Of a stretch of 33,001 nt of DNA, positions 21,414 to 31,900 are shown in pieces (the stretch's first letter is position 1; each line of letters starts with the position of its first letter). Location: contig JAFLBE010000048.1 of the NCBI GenBank assembly GCA_017303995.1, positions 1 through 33,001 of the forward strand. The letters are read 5' to 3'. Under the pieces are notes generated by a model. The model was not told the DNA's origin, made no database searches, and saw only the letters and a list, made by a program, of their open reading frames with translations. Source of the stretch: Bacteroidota bacterium. Its GTDB lineage: Bacteria; Bacteroidota; JABWAT01. The position numbers and the translations under genes were made by a program.

Positions 21414-24230
21414 ATGTCCGATTTGTCCGGTCAGGACCCTTTATTATTTGCTGATAGCCTGAATGGGCATCATGCTGAGTCTGATTTATTAATTGAAGAA
21501 ACAGAATCCGTTCAGGCACAGGGACTTCAGGTTCCCCGTATGTTCACCCGTCCGGGAATTCATCCTTTCGATGAAATTCAGTGGGAACTTCGTTCTGCAA
21601 TTATCGCAAATGACAAAGGTGAAGCTCTTTTCGAACAAAAAAATGTTGAAGTGCCTGCTTTCTGGTCCCAAACTGCGGTTAACGTGGTCATCCAGAAATA
21701 TTTTCATGGGGCAATCGGTACGCCAGAAAGGGAAACTTCTGTAAAAGATATGATCAACCGGGTTACTGAAACCATGACCCGCTGGGGAGTTGAAGCCGGT
21801 TATTTCGCTTCCGCTGAAGATGCAGATTCCTTTTACAATGAATTAACCTACATGGTTCTTCACCAGATGGCTACCTTTAACTCACCCGTCTGGTTTAACG
21901 TTGGCATCGAAGACAAACCCCAATGTTCTGCCTGTTTCATCATGAGTGTTGATGACACCATGGATTCGATCCTGACCAATTCAGTCAACGAAGGACGTCT
22001 TTTCAAATGGGGATCAGGAACAGGTTCAAACCGGTCTAAGATCCGTTCAAGCAAAGAAGGCATTTCCGGTGGTGGAAAAGCATCCGGTCCGCTTTCCTTC
22101 ATGAAGATTTATGATGCTGTTGCCGGATCAATCAAGTCAGGCGGGAAAACCCGTCGTGCAGCCAAAATGGAAATTCTGGATGTGGTTCACCCGGATATCA
22201 TGGATTTTATCACGGCTAAAACCACCGAAGAGAAAAAAGCCTGGGCGCTGATCGAACAAGGTTATGATGGCGGATTTAACGGTGAAGCTTACGCCAGTGT
22301 GTTTTTCCAGAACTCCAATTTTTCAGTCCGTGCTTCAGATGAATTTATGCAGGCAGTCATCGATGACAAACCCTGGATTACCCGTGAAGTTGCTTCCGAC
22401 CGTCCATCGGTGGTTTATCAGGCTCGTGATCTGATGAAAGCAATTGCAGAAGGAACCTACATCTGCGGTGATCCCGGCATGCAGTTCGATTCCATCATCA
22501 ACAAATGGCATACCTGTAAAACCAGTGACCGCATTTATGCTTCCAACCCTTGTTCAGAATACATGTTTCTCGATAATTCTGCCTGTAATCTGGCTTCCAT
22601 CAACCTGATGAAATTCCGTCAGCCCGATGGTAGTTTTGACGTGGATGCATTCAAGCATGTAGTTGATGTCTTTATCCTCGCTCAGGAAATCGTGATCGAT
22701 CCGGCCAGCTATCCAACACCGGAAATCACCAAAAACTCGATCGATTACCGTCCGCTCGGACTTGGTTTTGCCAATCTGGGTGCGCTGCTGATGTCAGTCG
22801 GACTTCCCTACGATTCTGATAATGGCCGTGCACTCGCCGGTGCCATTACCGCCATCATGTGCGGTGAAGCCTATGCACAATCTGCAAGAATCGCCCGTGA
22901 AATCGGTGCCTTCCGTCAGTATCCTAAAAATGCAGAAGCCTTCCTCGATGTGATGCACATGCACAGAAATGCAGTTCATTCCATCCAGAAAGATGCCGTT
23001 GATAAAAAACTTACCGAAGCTGCCATTGCAAGCTGGGATGATGCCATCAGAATCGGATCAAAGTCTGGCTTTAGAAATGCTCAGGTGACCGTTCTTGCCC
23101 CAACCGGTACAATTGCTTTCATGATGGATTGTGATACAACCGGTGTTGAGCCGGATATCGCACTTGTTAAATATAAAAAACTTTCGGGTGGCGGACTTCT
23201 CAAACTTGTGAACGGAACCGTTCCGATGGCCCTTGGCGTTCTGGGTTACTCAGAAGCTGAAACCAAAGCCATTACCGATTACATCGATCAGCGGGATACG
23301 ATTGAAGGTGCTCCATTCCTGAATGATGAACATCTCCCGATTTTCGATTGTGCATTTAAACCGGCAAACGGGACCCGTTCTATTCATTATTTTGGTCACA
23401 TCAAGATGATGGGTGCTGCTCAGCCATTTCTTTCTGGTGCCATTTCCAAAACGGTAAACATGCCAACCGAATGTACCGCTGAAGAAATCATGAACACCTA
23501 CATCGAAGGCTGGAAACTCGGACTCAAAGCCGTTGCCATTTACCGTGACGGTTCCAAACGCAGTCAGCCTCTCAATGTTAAAATGGATGCAGAAAAAGTT
23601 GCTCTTCCGTTGCCAGAACTCGATCCGTCCATGCTGGCTGCCGGGAAACCCCGTCGCCGCCGTCTTCCTGATGAACGTCATTCGGTCACCCACAAATTCT
23701 CAGTTGGCGGACATGAAGGCTACATCACCGTTGGCTTGTACGAAGACAATGCCCCGGGTGAAGTGTTCATCACCATGTCGAAGGAAGGTTCAACCATTTC
23801 GGGCTTCATGGATGCTTTTGCCACTTCCATTTCGATGGCTTTGCAATACGGCGTGCCGTTAACAGTTCTTACCAGCAAATTCAGTCACATGAGATTTGAA
23901 CCATCCGGATTTACTGGCAACCGTCAGATCCCAATGGCAAAATCGATCATTGACTACATTTTCAGATGGATGGCGATCAAGTTTCTTCCTGCTGAAGAAT
24001 CTGGCTCATCTGCCTACCTTGCTGAAGGAAAAGCTGCTGACTATCCGCTTCTTGAAAAAGAAGAAGTTGCCCATGTCAAAGAAGTACACAGTCACCTCGA
24101 GCAGGAAGAAAAGAAAATCTTCAAAGCTCAGGCTGATGCACCTCCATGTACCGAATGCGGAAGCATAATGGTCCGTTCAGGATCCTGCTACCGGTGTCTG
24201 AACTGCGGTTCAACCAGTGGCTGCAGCTAA
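21414..24230 (+). CDS. nrdJ: Class II (B12-dependent) ribonucleoside reductase
   Basis: 938 aa. Reduces ribonucleotides to deoxyribonucleotides using adenosylcobalamin to make the thiyl radical; it needs neither O2 nor a second subunit. The barrel motifs are FNSPVWFNVG, the redox-cysteine strand SACFIM (Cys174), the finger-loop NPCSE (Asn378, Cys380, Glu382), SACNLASINL (Cys391) and PTGTIAFMMDCDTTGVEP. The C-terminal ~29 residues carry CTEC (912-915) and CYRCLNC (925-931), a zinc-ribbon-like tail with redox cysteines typical of the long NrdJ group. Start chosen at 21414 because AGGAG lies 6 nt upstream. It is followed by a repeat element and then the class I operon, which gives dNTP synthesis with or without oxygen. 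Confidence 0.96.
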   Translation: MSDLSGQDPLLFADSLNGHHAESDLLIEETESVQAQGLQVPRMFTRPGIHPFDEIQWELRSAIIANDKGEALFEQKNVEVPAFWSQTAVNVVIQKYFHGAIGTPERETSVKDMINRVTETMTRWGVEAGYFASAEDADSFYNELTYMVLHQMATFNSPVWFNVGIEDKPQCSACFIMSVDDTMDSILTNSVNEGRLFKWGSGTGSNRSKIRSSKEGISGGGKASGPLSFMKIYDAVAGSIKSGGKTRRAAKMEILDVVHPDIMDFITAKTTEEKKAWALIEQGYDGGFNGEAYASVFFQNSNFSVRASDEFMQAVIDDKPWITREVASDRPSVVYQARDLMKAIAEGTYICGDPGMQFDSIINKWHTCKTSDRIYASNPCSEYMFLDNSACNLASINLMKFRQPDGSFDVDAFKHVVDVFILAQEIVIDPASYPTPEITKNSIDYRPLGLGFANLGALLMSVGLPYDSDNGRALAGAITAIMCGEAYAQSARIAREIGAFRQYPKNAEAFLDVMHMHRNAVHSIQKDAVDKKLTEAAIASWDDAIRIGSKSGFRNAQVTVLAPTGTIAFMMDCDTTGVEPDIALVKYKKLSGGGLLKLVNGTVPMALGVLGYSEAETKAITDYIDQRDTIEGAPFLNDEHLPIFDCAFKPANGTRSIHYFGHIKMMGAAQPFLSGAISKTVNMPTECTAEEIMNTYIEGWKLGLKAVAIYRDGSKRSQPLNVKMDAEKVALPLPELDPSMLAAGKPRRRRLPDERHSVTHKFSVGGHEGYITVGLYEDNAPGEVFITMSKEGSTISGFMDAFATSISMALQYGVPLTVLTSKFSHMRFEPSGFTGNRQIPMAKSIIDYIFRWMAIKFLPAEESGSSAYLAEGKAADYPLLEKEEVAHVKEVHSHLEQEEKKIFKAQADAPPCTECGSIMVRSGSCYRCLNCGSTSGCS

Positions 24231-24266
24231 GGGCAGGCGTAAGGCATAAGGTTTAAGAGTAAAATT

Positions 24267-24384
24267 CCCCTCCTTTTCTAAAGGAGGGGTGGCGAAGCCG
24301 GGGTGGTTTGGCTGTTCTCCTAAAAACCAGGAGAAACCACCCCATCAGTCTTGCGACTGATTTCCCCTCCTTGAAAAGGAGGGG
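24267..24384. repeat. Composite palindromic element between nrdJ and nrdB
   Basis: Left hairpin CCCCTCCTTT-TCT-AAAGGAGGGG (24267-24289). Then GGGGTGGTTT (24300-24309) pairs with AAACCACCCC (24334-24343) around a CTCCT/AGGAG inner stem. Then ATCAGTC-TTGC-GACTGAT (24344-24361), and a right hairpin CCCCTCCTT-GAA-AAGGAGGGG (24364-24384). The right half matches 791-831. It fills most of the 206-bp gap, so it may attenuate transcription from nrdJ into nrdBA. Confidence 0.8.
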
Positions 24385-24436
24385 AGTTTTAAGGGCAGAA
24401 TAAAAATTCAAACACGTTTTTAAACTGAAAGAAGTA

Positions 24437-25399
24437 ATGGAACCGATTTTAACCCCGAATAAGAAACGATTTGTCTTATTCCCGATCAAATATTCTTCCG
24501 TTTGGGAGATGTACAAAAAAGCCGAGGCCAGTTTCTGGACGGCTGAGGAAATTGATCTTTCCCAGGATGTTCACGACTGGAAAAAACTTTCCGGCGATGA
24601 ACGTCATTTCGTCAGTCACGTTCTGGCGTTTTTTGCTGCCAGCGATGGAATCGTCAATGAAAATCTTTGCGGACGGTTCAGTACAGAAGTGCAAATACCT
24701 GAAGCACGGTGCTTTTACGGATTCCAGATCGCCATTGAAAATATCCATTCAGAAACCTACAGTCTCCTGATTGATACGTACATTTCCGATCCGGCAGAAA
24801 AAGATAAGCTGTTCAATGCCATCGATACCGTTCCTGCAGTGACGAAAAAAGCTGACTGGGCTTTGAAATGGATTGATTCTCAGGATTCCTTCGCCAAACG
24901 GCTTGTGGCTTTTGCTGCTGTTGAAGGTATTTTCTTCTCGGGTTCTTTCTGTGCTATTTTCTGGCTGAAAAAACGCGGACTTATGCCAGGACTTACCTTT
25001 TCAAACGAATTGATCAGCCGTGATGAAGGTCTTCACCGTGATTTTGCGGTTCTTCTGTATTCCCTGCTTGAGAACCGTCCGGATCCCGCCGAAATTACTG
25101 CTATTATCACAGAAGCAGTAACCATTGAAAAAGAATTTATCTGTGATGCGCTCCCCGTTTCCCTGATAGGTATGAATGCTTCCCTGATGGGTCAGTACAT
25201 CGAATTCGTGGCTGACCATCTTTTAGTTTCCCTTGGCCTCCCCAAAGTGTACAACACGGCGAATCCTTTCGATTGGATGGAACTCATTTCCATGCAGGGT
25301 AAAACCAATTTCTTTGAAAAAAGAGTCGGTGAATACCAAAAGGCCGGCGTGATGTCCGAAAAAAATGATATGTTATTCAGTTTAGATGAGGATTTCTGA
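24437..25399 (+). CDS. nrdB: Class I ribonucleotide reductase beta subunit
   Basis: 320 aa, eukaryote-like R2. The di-iron/tyrosyl site is complete: Asp70 (AASDG), Glu101 and His104 (IENIH), Glu163 (VEGIFF), Glu197 and His200 (RDEGLH). Tyr108 (HSETYSLL) sits at the radical position, so this is a Tyr-radical enzyme, unlike the class Ic Phe variants. The N-terminus [20 protein letters not shown] and C-terminus LFSLDEDF (the R1-docking tail) closely resemble vertebrate R2. It makes the radical with O2 and passes it to NrdA. The ribosome site (GAAAGAAG) is weak. The stop overlaps the nrdA ATG by one base, so the two are coupled. B precedes A, the reverse of the enterobacterial order. Confidence 0.96.
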   Translation: MEPILTPNKKRFVLFPIKYSSVWEMYKKAEASFWTAEEIDLSQDVHDWKKLSGDERHFVSHVLAFFAASDGIVNENLCGRFSTEVQIPEARCFYGFQIAIENIHSETYSLLIDTYISDPAEKDKLFNAIDTVPAVTKKADWALKWIDSQDSFAKRLVAFAAVEGIFFSGSFCAIFWLKKRGLMPGLTFSNELISRDEGLHRDFAVLLYSLLENRPDPAEITAIITEAVTIEKEFICDALPVSLIGMNASLMGQYIEFVADHLLVSLGLPKVYNTANPFDWMELISMQGKTNFFEKRVGEYQKAGVMSEKNDMLFSLDEDF

Positions 25400-27771
25400 T
25401 GTTTGTAGTGAAGCGTGATGGACGGAAGGAAGAAGTCCACTTTGATAAAATTACGGCCCGTGTTAAAAAATTGTGCTACGGCCTGGATTCCAACTATGTA
25501 GATCCGATCAAGATTTCAATGAAAGTCATTGAAGGTCTTTTTGATGGAGTTACGACGGCTCAGCTGGATAATCTTGCTGCCGAAACCTGTGCCTCGATGA
25601 CCACCCGTCACCCGGATTATGCGATTCTCGCTGCCCGGATTGCGGTTTCAAATCTGCATAAAAACACATCCAAATTATTTACAGATACGATTGAAAAATT
25701 GTATCGTTACACCGATGAACGTACCGGCGACAATGCGTCTATCATTGCTGAAGATGTGTATCAGATTGTAAAGCAACATGCCGATGAACTGAATTCAGCG
25801 ATTGTTTACGACCGTGATTTCGCCTACGATTATTTCGGATTTAAAACCCTTGAAAAATCTTACCTGCTCAAAGTTGAAGGTAAGGTTGTTGAACGTCCGC
25901 AGCACATGCTCATGCGGGTTGCTGTCGGTATTCACAAGGATGATATTACTTCAGCCATTGAAACCTACAATTTGCTCTCTGAAAAGTGGTTTACCCACGC
26001 CACCCCGACATTGTTCAATGCCGGAACACCAAAACCACAGATGTCAAGCTGTTTTCTGCTGACGATGAAGGATGACAGCATCGAAGGCATTTACGAAACC
26101 CTGAAACAGACTGCGCTTATTTCACAGTCTGCAGGCGGAATCGGTCTGGCTATTCATAACGTTCGTGCAACCGGCAGTTACATCAAAGGCACCAACGGAA
26201 CGTCAAACGGTATCATTCCGATGCTTCGTGTTTTCAATAACACGGCCCGTTATGTAGATCAGGGTGGCGGAAAGAGAAAAGGGGCTTTTGCCGTTTATCT
26301 GGAACCGTGGCATGCTGATATTTTCGAGTTTCTTGATCTGAAGAAAAACCACGGAAAAGAAGAAAGCCGTGCCCGTGACTTGTTCTATGCACTCTGGATT
26401 CCTGATTTGTTCATGAAACGGGTTGAAGCTGATGAACATTGGTCGCTGTTTTGTCCGAATGAAGCAAAAGGACTTGCCGATAACTGGGGTGAAAAATTCG
26501 AGGCTCTTTATCTCGGATATGAAGCGTCTGGCAAAGCAAACCGGGTTGTAAAAGCCCGTGACCTGTGGCTTCAGATTATGGAATCCCAGATTGAAACCGG
26601 AACGCCGTATCTGCTCTATAAAGATTCAGCCAACCGAAAATCCAACCAGCAAAATCTCGGAACGATCCGGTCTTCAAATCTGTGTACTGAAATTATAGAG
26701 TACACGAGTCCGGATGAAGTTGCCGTTTGTAATCTGGCATCCATTGCCCTTCCAAGATTTATCGAAAATGGTGTTTTTGATCACCAGCGGTTGTATGAAG
26801 TCACCAAGGTGATCACAAAGAATCTCAATAAAATCATTGATCTGAATTATTACCCGGTTCCGGAAGCTAAGAAATCCAATCTTCGTCATCGCCCGATCGG
26901 TATCGGGATTCAGGGACTTGCTGATGCCTTCATTATGCTGAGAATGCCGTTCGACAGTGCGGAAGCGAAGCAACTGAATAAAGAAATATTCGAAACCATT
27001 TACTTTGCTGCCTGCGAATCTTCTGTTGAGCTTGCCCAGCGTGACGGACATTATGAAACCTTCCAGGGTTCACCTGCCAGCAAGGGAATTCTTCAGTATG
27101 ACATGTGGGATGTGATTCCAACCAATCGCTGGGACTGGACGGCACTCAAAGCCTCGATTATGAAACATGGCATGAGAAACAGTTTGCTGCTTGCCCCGAT
27201 GCCAACAGCTTCAACCAGTCAGATTCTTGGCAATAACGAGTGTTTCGAACCGTACACCTCAAACATTTATGCCCGCCGTGTGCTTTCCGGTGAATTCACC
27301 GTTGTGAACAAACACCTGATGAAAGATCTGGTTGAACTCGGAATATGGAATGAAAGCCTGAAGAATAAAATTATTGCCGGAAACGGATCTATTCAGGCTA
27401 TTCGTGAAATACCTGATGAGCTGAAAGCCTTGTATAAAACAGTTTGGGAAATTAAGCAGAAAGACTTGATTGATATGGCCGCCGATCGGGGTGCCTTTAT
27501 CTGCCAGAGCCAGAGTCTGAATCTGTTCATTGAAAACGCCAATTTTGCCAAACTGACCTCCATGCACTTTTATGCCTGGAAAGCCGGACTCAAAACCGGA
27601 ATGTATTATCTCAGAACAAAAGCTGCTGCCGATGCGGTTAAATTCACGGTTGACCGTGATCAGCTTGACGTTCCTGAAAATGAAGAAGCAAAGGAATTAA
27701 CCGAAGAACAAATTGCCGCCTTGGCCTGTTCGCTCGATAATCCGGATGCCTGTGAAGCCTGTTCTAGCTGA
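25399..27771 (+). CDS. nrdA: Class I ribonucleotide reductase alpha subunit
   Basis: 790 aa. Catalytic subunit with an N-terminal ATP-cone (residues 1-90, [20 protein letters not shown]) for allosteric activity control. Active-site residues fall at positions I recall for vertebrate R1: redox Cys218 (SSCFLL), Asn427, thiyl Cys429 and Glu431 (NLCTEI), and redox Cys444 (VAVCNLASI). Signatures [21 protein letters not shown] and the C-terminal Cys785/Cys788 pair (DACEACSS) are present. Eukaryote-like NrdA/NrdB pairs occur widely in bacteria, so this does not imply transfer from eukaryotes. The gene ends before the strong hairpin at 27811. Alpha and beta are both intact, so the class I enzyme should be functional. 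Confidence 0.97.
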   Translation: MFVVKRDGRKEEVHFDKITARVKKLCYGLDSNYVDPIKISMKVIEGLFDGVTTAQLDNLAAETCASMTTRHPDYAILAARIAVSNLHKNTSKLFTDTIEKLYRYTDERTGDNASIIAEDVYQIVKQHADELNSAIVYDRDFAYDYFGFKTLEKSYLLKVEGKVVERPQHMLMRVAVGIHKDDITSAIETYNLLSEKWFTHATPTLFNAGTPKPQMSSCFLLTMKDDSIEGIYETLKQTALISQSAGGIGLAIHNVRATGSYIKGTNGTSNGIIPMLRVFNNTARYVDQGGGKRKGAFAVYLEPWHADIFEFLDLKKNHGKEESRARDLFYALWIPDLFMKRVEADEHWSLFCPNEAKGLADNWGEKFEALYLGYEASGKANRVVKARDLWLQIMESQIETGTPYLLYKDSANRKSNQQNLGTIRSSNLCTEIIEYTSPDEVAVCNLASIALPRFIENGVFDHQRLYEVTKVITKNLNKIIDLNYYPVPEAKKSNLRHRPIGIGIQGLADAFIMLRMPFDSAEAKQLNKEIFETIYFAACESSVELAQRDGHYETFQGSPASKGILQYDMWDVIPTNRWDWTALKASIMKHGMRNSLLLAPMPTASTSQILGNNECFEPYTSNIYARRVLSGEFTVVNKHLMKDLVELGIWNESLKNKIIAGNGSIQAIREIPDELKALYKTVWEIKQKDLIDMAADRGAFICQSQSLNLFIENANFAKLTSMHFYAWKAGLKTGMYYLRTKAAADAVKFTVDRDQLDVPENEEAKELTEEQIAALACSLDNPDACEACSS

Positions 27772-27810
27772 CCGGAGTGGTGTCTCTCCTTTTTAACACC
27801 GGTCAGAACA

Positions 27811-27837
27811 AAAAAACCAGCCAAAAGCTGGTTTTTT
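27811..27837. terminator. Bidirectional terminator after nrdA
   Basis: Perfect 11-bp stem AAAAAACCAGC (27811-27821) and GCTGGTTTTTT (27827-27837) with loop CAAAA, A-run before and T-run after. Lies between the convergent nrdA and DHOD-like genes and can stop transcription from both sides. Confidence 0.88.
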
Positions 27838-27851
27838 TGTTTGATTTGGTT

Positions 27852-27930
27852 TTCACCCGTGACCTGTAATCCGTAACCCGTGATTATTTATAATTCCCAC
27901 CGGTAACCCGTTATCCGTGACCCGTAATTT
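27852..27930. repeat. Degenerate CCCGTRAYCCGTAAY direct repeats
   Basis: The words CCCGTGACC, GTAATCCGTAACCCGTGA, CCGGTAACCCG and TTATCCGTGACCCGTAAT recur over about 80 bp in a loose tandem arrangement between the bidirectional terminator and the end of the DHOD-like gene. No coding frame. Origin unknown; it is too irregular for CRISPR. Confidence 0.45.
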
Positions 27931-27944
27931 CCCCTTGTCCCCGG

Positions 27945-28940
27945 CTATTTGATCGATTGCAGGGTTTTCATGTAATTCGCACGGGTAAAGGCAGCGGGGT
28001 CTTTCACGTTTTTGTAACTCATACTTCCACGCATCTGATCCAGCGACTCATATTCGTGCTCTTCCATCCAGCGTTTCATTTCCATCTCAATTTCTGTGAG
28101 GCGGCCAATCCCGTTTTTCATCAGGGTTGAAGCGAGCATGGTTACATCAGCACCAGCCATGATCAGTTTCAGAACATCATAGGAAGAATGAACTCCGGTC
28201 GTTGCGGCCAAACTGCATTTATTCATGTGTCCGTACAAAATGGCCAGCCAGCGTAATGGAAGTCTCATTTCTGTTGATGTTGAAAACTGAAGATTCGGCA
28301 TCACTTCAAGGGCTTCCAGATCAATATCCGGCTGATAAAACCGGTTGAATAGAACAAGTCCGTCTGCACCGGCTTCATTCAGTCTTTTAGCCATGTTGGC
28401 AAAGGAACTGAAATAAGGTCCGACTTTTATCGAAACCGGAACCGTTACGGCATACTTCACACTTTTAAGATCTTCGATGTAAATATTTTCTACATCTAAT
28501 GCCGACATTCCGAAATCAGTTGCAATGTGATACACATTCAATTCGATGGCATCAGCACCGGCATCCTGCATTTTCCGGGCATATTTCGTCCAGCCGCCGG
28601 GAGTCACACCATTCAAACTTGCAATTAACGGAATATCAACAGCTTTTTTCAGCCGGTGAATCTGTTCCAGATAATCTTCAGCTTCTTTGTTGTAATATTC
28701 ATCCGGTGTCGGGAAATAGTCCAATGCTTCAGCAAAGGAATCTGTTCCCTGCTCAAGAAATGTTTCCATGGCCTGATTGTCATGTTCAATCTGCTCTTCA
28801 AAAAGAGAATACATCACCACTGCCGATGCACCCGCATCCTCCAGCTGACGTACTTTTGAAACATCATTTGAAAGGGGTGAGGCCGAAGCCACAAGCGGAC
28901 TTTTCAGTTTCATTCCGAGATATTTGGTCTGCAGATTCAT
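27945..28940 (-). CDS. Dihydroorotate-dehydrogenase-like flavoprotein coupled to PFOR
   Basis: 331 aa TIM-barrel of DHOD/FMN type: LGMKLKSPLVASASPLS at the N-terminus, IASLNGVTPGGW (104-116), SIKVGPYFSS (Lys172, FMN contact) and the phosphate-binding ATTGVHSSYDVLK...AGADVTMLAS. The catalytic-loop motif of true class 1 DHODs, N-x-S-C-P-N, reads N135-V-Y-H138-I-A, so the Cys (or Ser) base is His and the second Asn is Ala. The conserved orotate/FMN Lys (K43 of the Lactococcus enzyme) is Tyr44. It is therefore unlikely to make orotate. AAGGAGG lies inside the PFOR 3' end, and the ATG is 1 bp after the PFOR stop. DHOD-like genes next to nifJ are a recurrent arrangement. Electron partner and substrate unknown. 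Confidence 0.87.
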   Translation of the reverse strand: MNLQTKYLGMKLKSPLVASASPLSNDVSKVRQLEDAGASAVVMYSLFEEQIEHDNQAMETFLEQGTDSFAEALDYFPTPDEYYNKEAEDYLEQIHRLKKAVDIPLIASLNGVTPGGWTKYARKMQDAGADAIELNVYHIATDFGMSALDVENIYIEDLKSVKYAVTVPVSIKVGPYFSSFANMAKRLNEAGADGLVLFNRFYQPDIDLEALEVMPNLQFSTSTEMRLPLRWLAILYGHMNKCSLAATTGVHSSYDVLKLIMAGADVTMLASTLMKNGIGRLTEIEMEMKRWMEEHEYESLDQMRGSMSYKNVKDPAAFTRANYMKTLQSIK

Positions 28941-28941
28941 T

Positions 28942-31900
28942 TCAGGCCTCCTTTCTTACAGGATTAATTCCATTACCGTTTGTTGCAAAATCTTCACCGG
29001 CCAGCGTTTCATAATGTTTCCATCTGGCTTTGATGTCCTTCTGGCTTCTGTCCAGTAATTCTCTGGCAACCGTTGGATTCATTTTGGTGAGCATCTTGTA
29101 ACGGGTTTCGTTATAAATGTACTCTTCAAGACGGATTTTAGGCGCCTTTGAATCAAGCTGGAACGGATTCTTTTGCTCGAGTGCAAGATCCGGATTGTAT
29201 CTGAACAACTGCCAGTGTCCGGAATCAACCGCAAGTTTTTGCTGCTGCATACCGTATTTCAGATTGTATCCGTGGGCGATACAATGGCTGTAGGCAAGAA
29301 TCAAAGACGGACCGTCATATTTTTCTGCTTCCTGAATCGCCTTGATGGTTTGTACATCGCTGGCACCCATGGCAATTTTAGCGACATAGACATTTCCGTA
29401 ACTCATGGCAATCAGACCCAAATCTTTTTTGCCATTCCGTTTTCCGCCTGCCGCAAATTTCGCAACAGCACCCATTGGCGTCGATTTCGACATTTGTCCG
29501 CCAGTGTTGGAATACACTTCAGTATCCAGAACGATAATGTTCACATTTTTCCCGGAGGCAAGAACGTGATCCAATCCGCCATATCCGATGTCATACGCCC
29601 AGCCGTCGCCACCAACAATCCAGACTGATTTCTTAACCAGATAATCGGCCAGAGTTTCAAGCATTCTTGCCGCTGAACTGTCAATTGTTTTCAGGGCAGC
29701 TTTCAGGGTAACAACTCTTTCACGCTGAGCAAAAACACCGGGTTCCTCTTTTTGATCTGCGTTCAGCAAGCCTTCAACCAATGCAGGATCCAGTTTATCT
29801 TTCAGAGCAACGACATATTCAGTTGCCATTTCAAAATGTTTGTCGATCGAAAGCCGGTAACCCAGACCGAATTCAGCATTATCCTCAAAAAGAGAATTTG
29901 ACCATGCTGGTCCGCGCCCATCTGCATTTTGTGACCATGGCGTTGTTGGTAAATTTCCACCGTAAATCGATGAACATCCGGTTGCATTCGCTACGACCAT
30001 CCGGTCACCAAACAACTGTGAAATCAGTTTCAGATAAGGTGTTTCACCACAACCTGAACAAGCACCTGAAAATTCAAACAACGGCTGAAGCAGTTGAGAT
30101 CCTTTAACGGTTGAGGCATTGACCTTTGACCGGTCATATTCAGGGATGGAAAGGAAGTGTTCCCAGTTTTTCTTTTCCGTTTCACGGATCGGAAGCTGTG
30201 GTGCCATGTTGATGGCCTTCAGCGAGGTATTTTGTTTGTTTTTAGCCGGACAGATTTCCACACAAAGTTCGCAACCTGTACAATCTTCAGGGGCAACCTG
30301 GATGGTGTATTTGGTGTTCGGATCAAATTCACGTCCTTTTGCATCAGTCGATTTAAAAGTGGCTGGTGCATGGTTCAAAAATGAACTGTCATAAGCCTTG
30401 ATCCGGATAACGGCATGCGGACAAACCATCGCACATTTTCCGCATTGAATACAGGTGTCTGTATCCCAAACCGGAATGTCCGTAGCAATATTCCGTTTTT
30501 CCCATTGGGTTGTACCCGTTGGGTAGGTACCATCTGCCGGCATCATGGATGTGGTGATAAAATCACCTTTCCCGGCCATCATCATGGCGGTAATATTTTT
30601 AACAAAATCAGGGGCGTTGTCAGAAACGACGGCAACTTCTTCCATCGATCCGGTTATGATTGACTGAACAGGTACTTCAAACAGATTTTCAAGGGTCTGA
30701 TCAATGGCTTCAAAGTTTTTCTTTACAACTTCCTCGCCTTTTTTCCCGTATGTTTTCTTTACGGCTTCCTTGATTTTGCCAATAGCTTCTTCTCTTGGAA
30801 GCACACCTGAAATGGCAAAGAAACAGGTTTGCATGATGGTATTGATGCGGCCTCCCATCCCTGTGTTTTTTGCAACTTCAAGACCATCAATCACATAAAA
30901 CTTGATTTTCTTTTCGATAATCTGTTTCTGCATTCTTCCCGGGAGGAATTTCCAGACTTCATCTTTTGAGTGCGGACTGTTGAGAAGGAAAACTGCCCCA
31001 TTTTCAGCAGTGGCGAGCATATCAAATTTTTCGACAAAACTGAAGTTGTGACAGGCCACAAAAGTTGGTCGTGAAATCAGGTAGGTTGAACGGATTTGTT
31101 TTTTTCCGAAACGAAGGTGGGAAATGGTCATTGAACCCGATTTTTTCGAGTCGTAAACGAAATATCCCTGCGCGAAATTTTCAGTTTCTTCACCAATGAT
31201 CTTGATTGAATTCTTATTGGCTCCAACCGTACCATCTGCTCCCAATCCATAAAACATACCTCTGAAAACATCAGGGGTTTCTGTTGAAAATTCAGGATCG
31301 TAGTCCAGGTGGGAATTGGTTAAGTCGTCAATTATCCCAATGGTGAAATGATTTTTGGGTTTTGTTTTACTGAGTTCATCGTAAATTCCCTTGATCATGG
31401 CAGGAGTAAATTCTTTGGAGGATAATCCGTACCGTCCGCCGATAAATTTAGGGAAGGTTGGTGTGGGAAGTGTCCCCTCCTGCATGGCTTCAGTCAATAC
31501 AGTCAGCACATCATGATAAAGAGGTTCTCCGTTTGAGCCAGGTTCTTTTGTCCGGTCAAGTACAGCAATTGATTTTGTTGTTTTCGGAATCGCCTGAAGC
31601 AAATGCTCACCACTGAAAGGACGATAGAGCCGGACTTTAATCAGTCCGATTTTTTCTCCTTTTGATGCCAGATAGTCAACGGTTTCAGCAACAGCTTCTG
31701 CTCCTGAACCCATCATGATAATCACCCGTTCAGCATCCGGTGCCCCATAGTAATCAAATAATTTGTACTTTCTGCCAACCAGTTTACCAAATTCATCCAT
31801 CACATTCTGAATGATTCCGGGGGTTTTTGTATAATAAGGGTTCACAGTCTCACGGCCCTGGAAGTAAACGTCAGGGTTTTGGGCAGTTCCTCTCATTACC

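Noticed and set aside
24437-27771. Horizontal transfer of nrdBA from a eukaryote
   Set aside because: Eukaryote-like NrdA/NrdB are widespread in bacteria, and base and codon use look like the neighbours by eye.
27852-27930. Possible CRISPR-like array
   Set aside because: Repeat words are short, irregular and lack uniform spacers; no cas genes nearby.
28499-30898. Plus-strand frames of up to 171 codons opposite PFOR and DHOD-like genes
   Set aside because: Antisense shadows of strongly conserved coding sequence; no ribosome sites or motifs.
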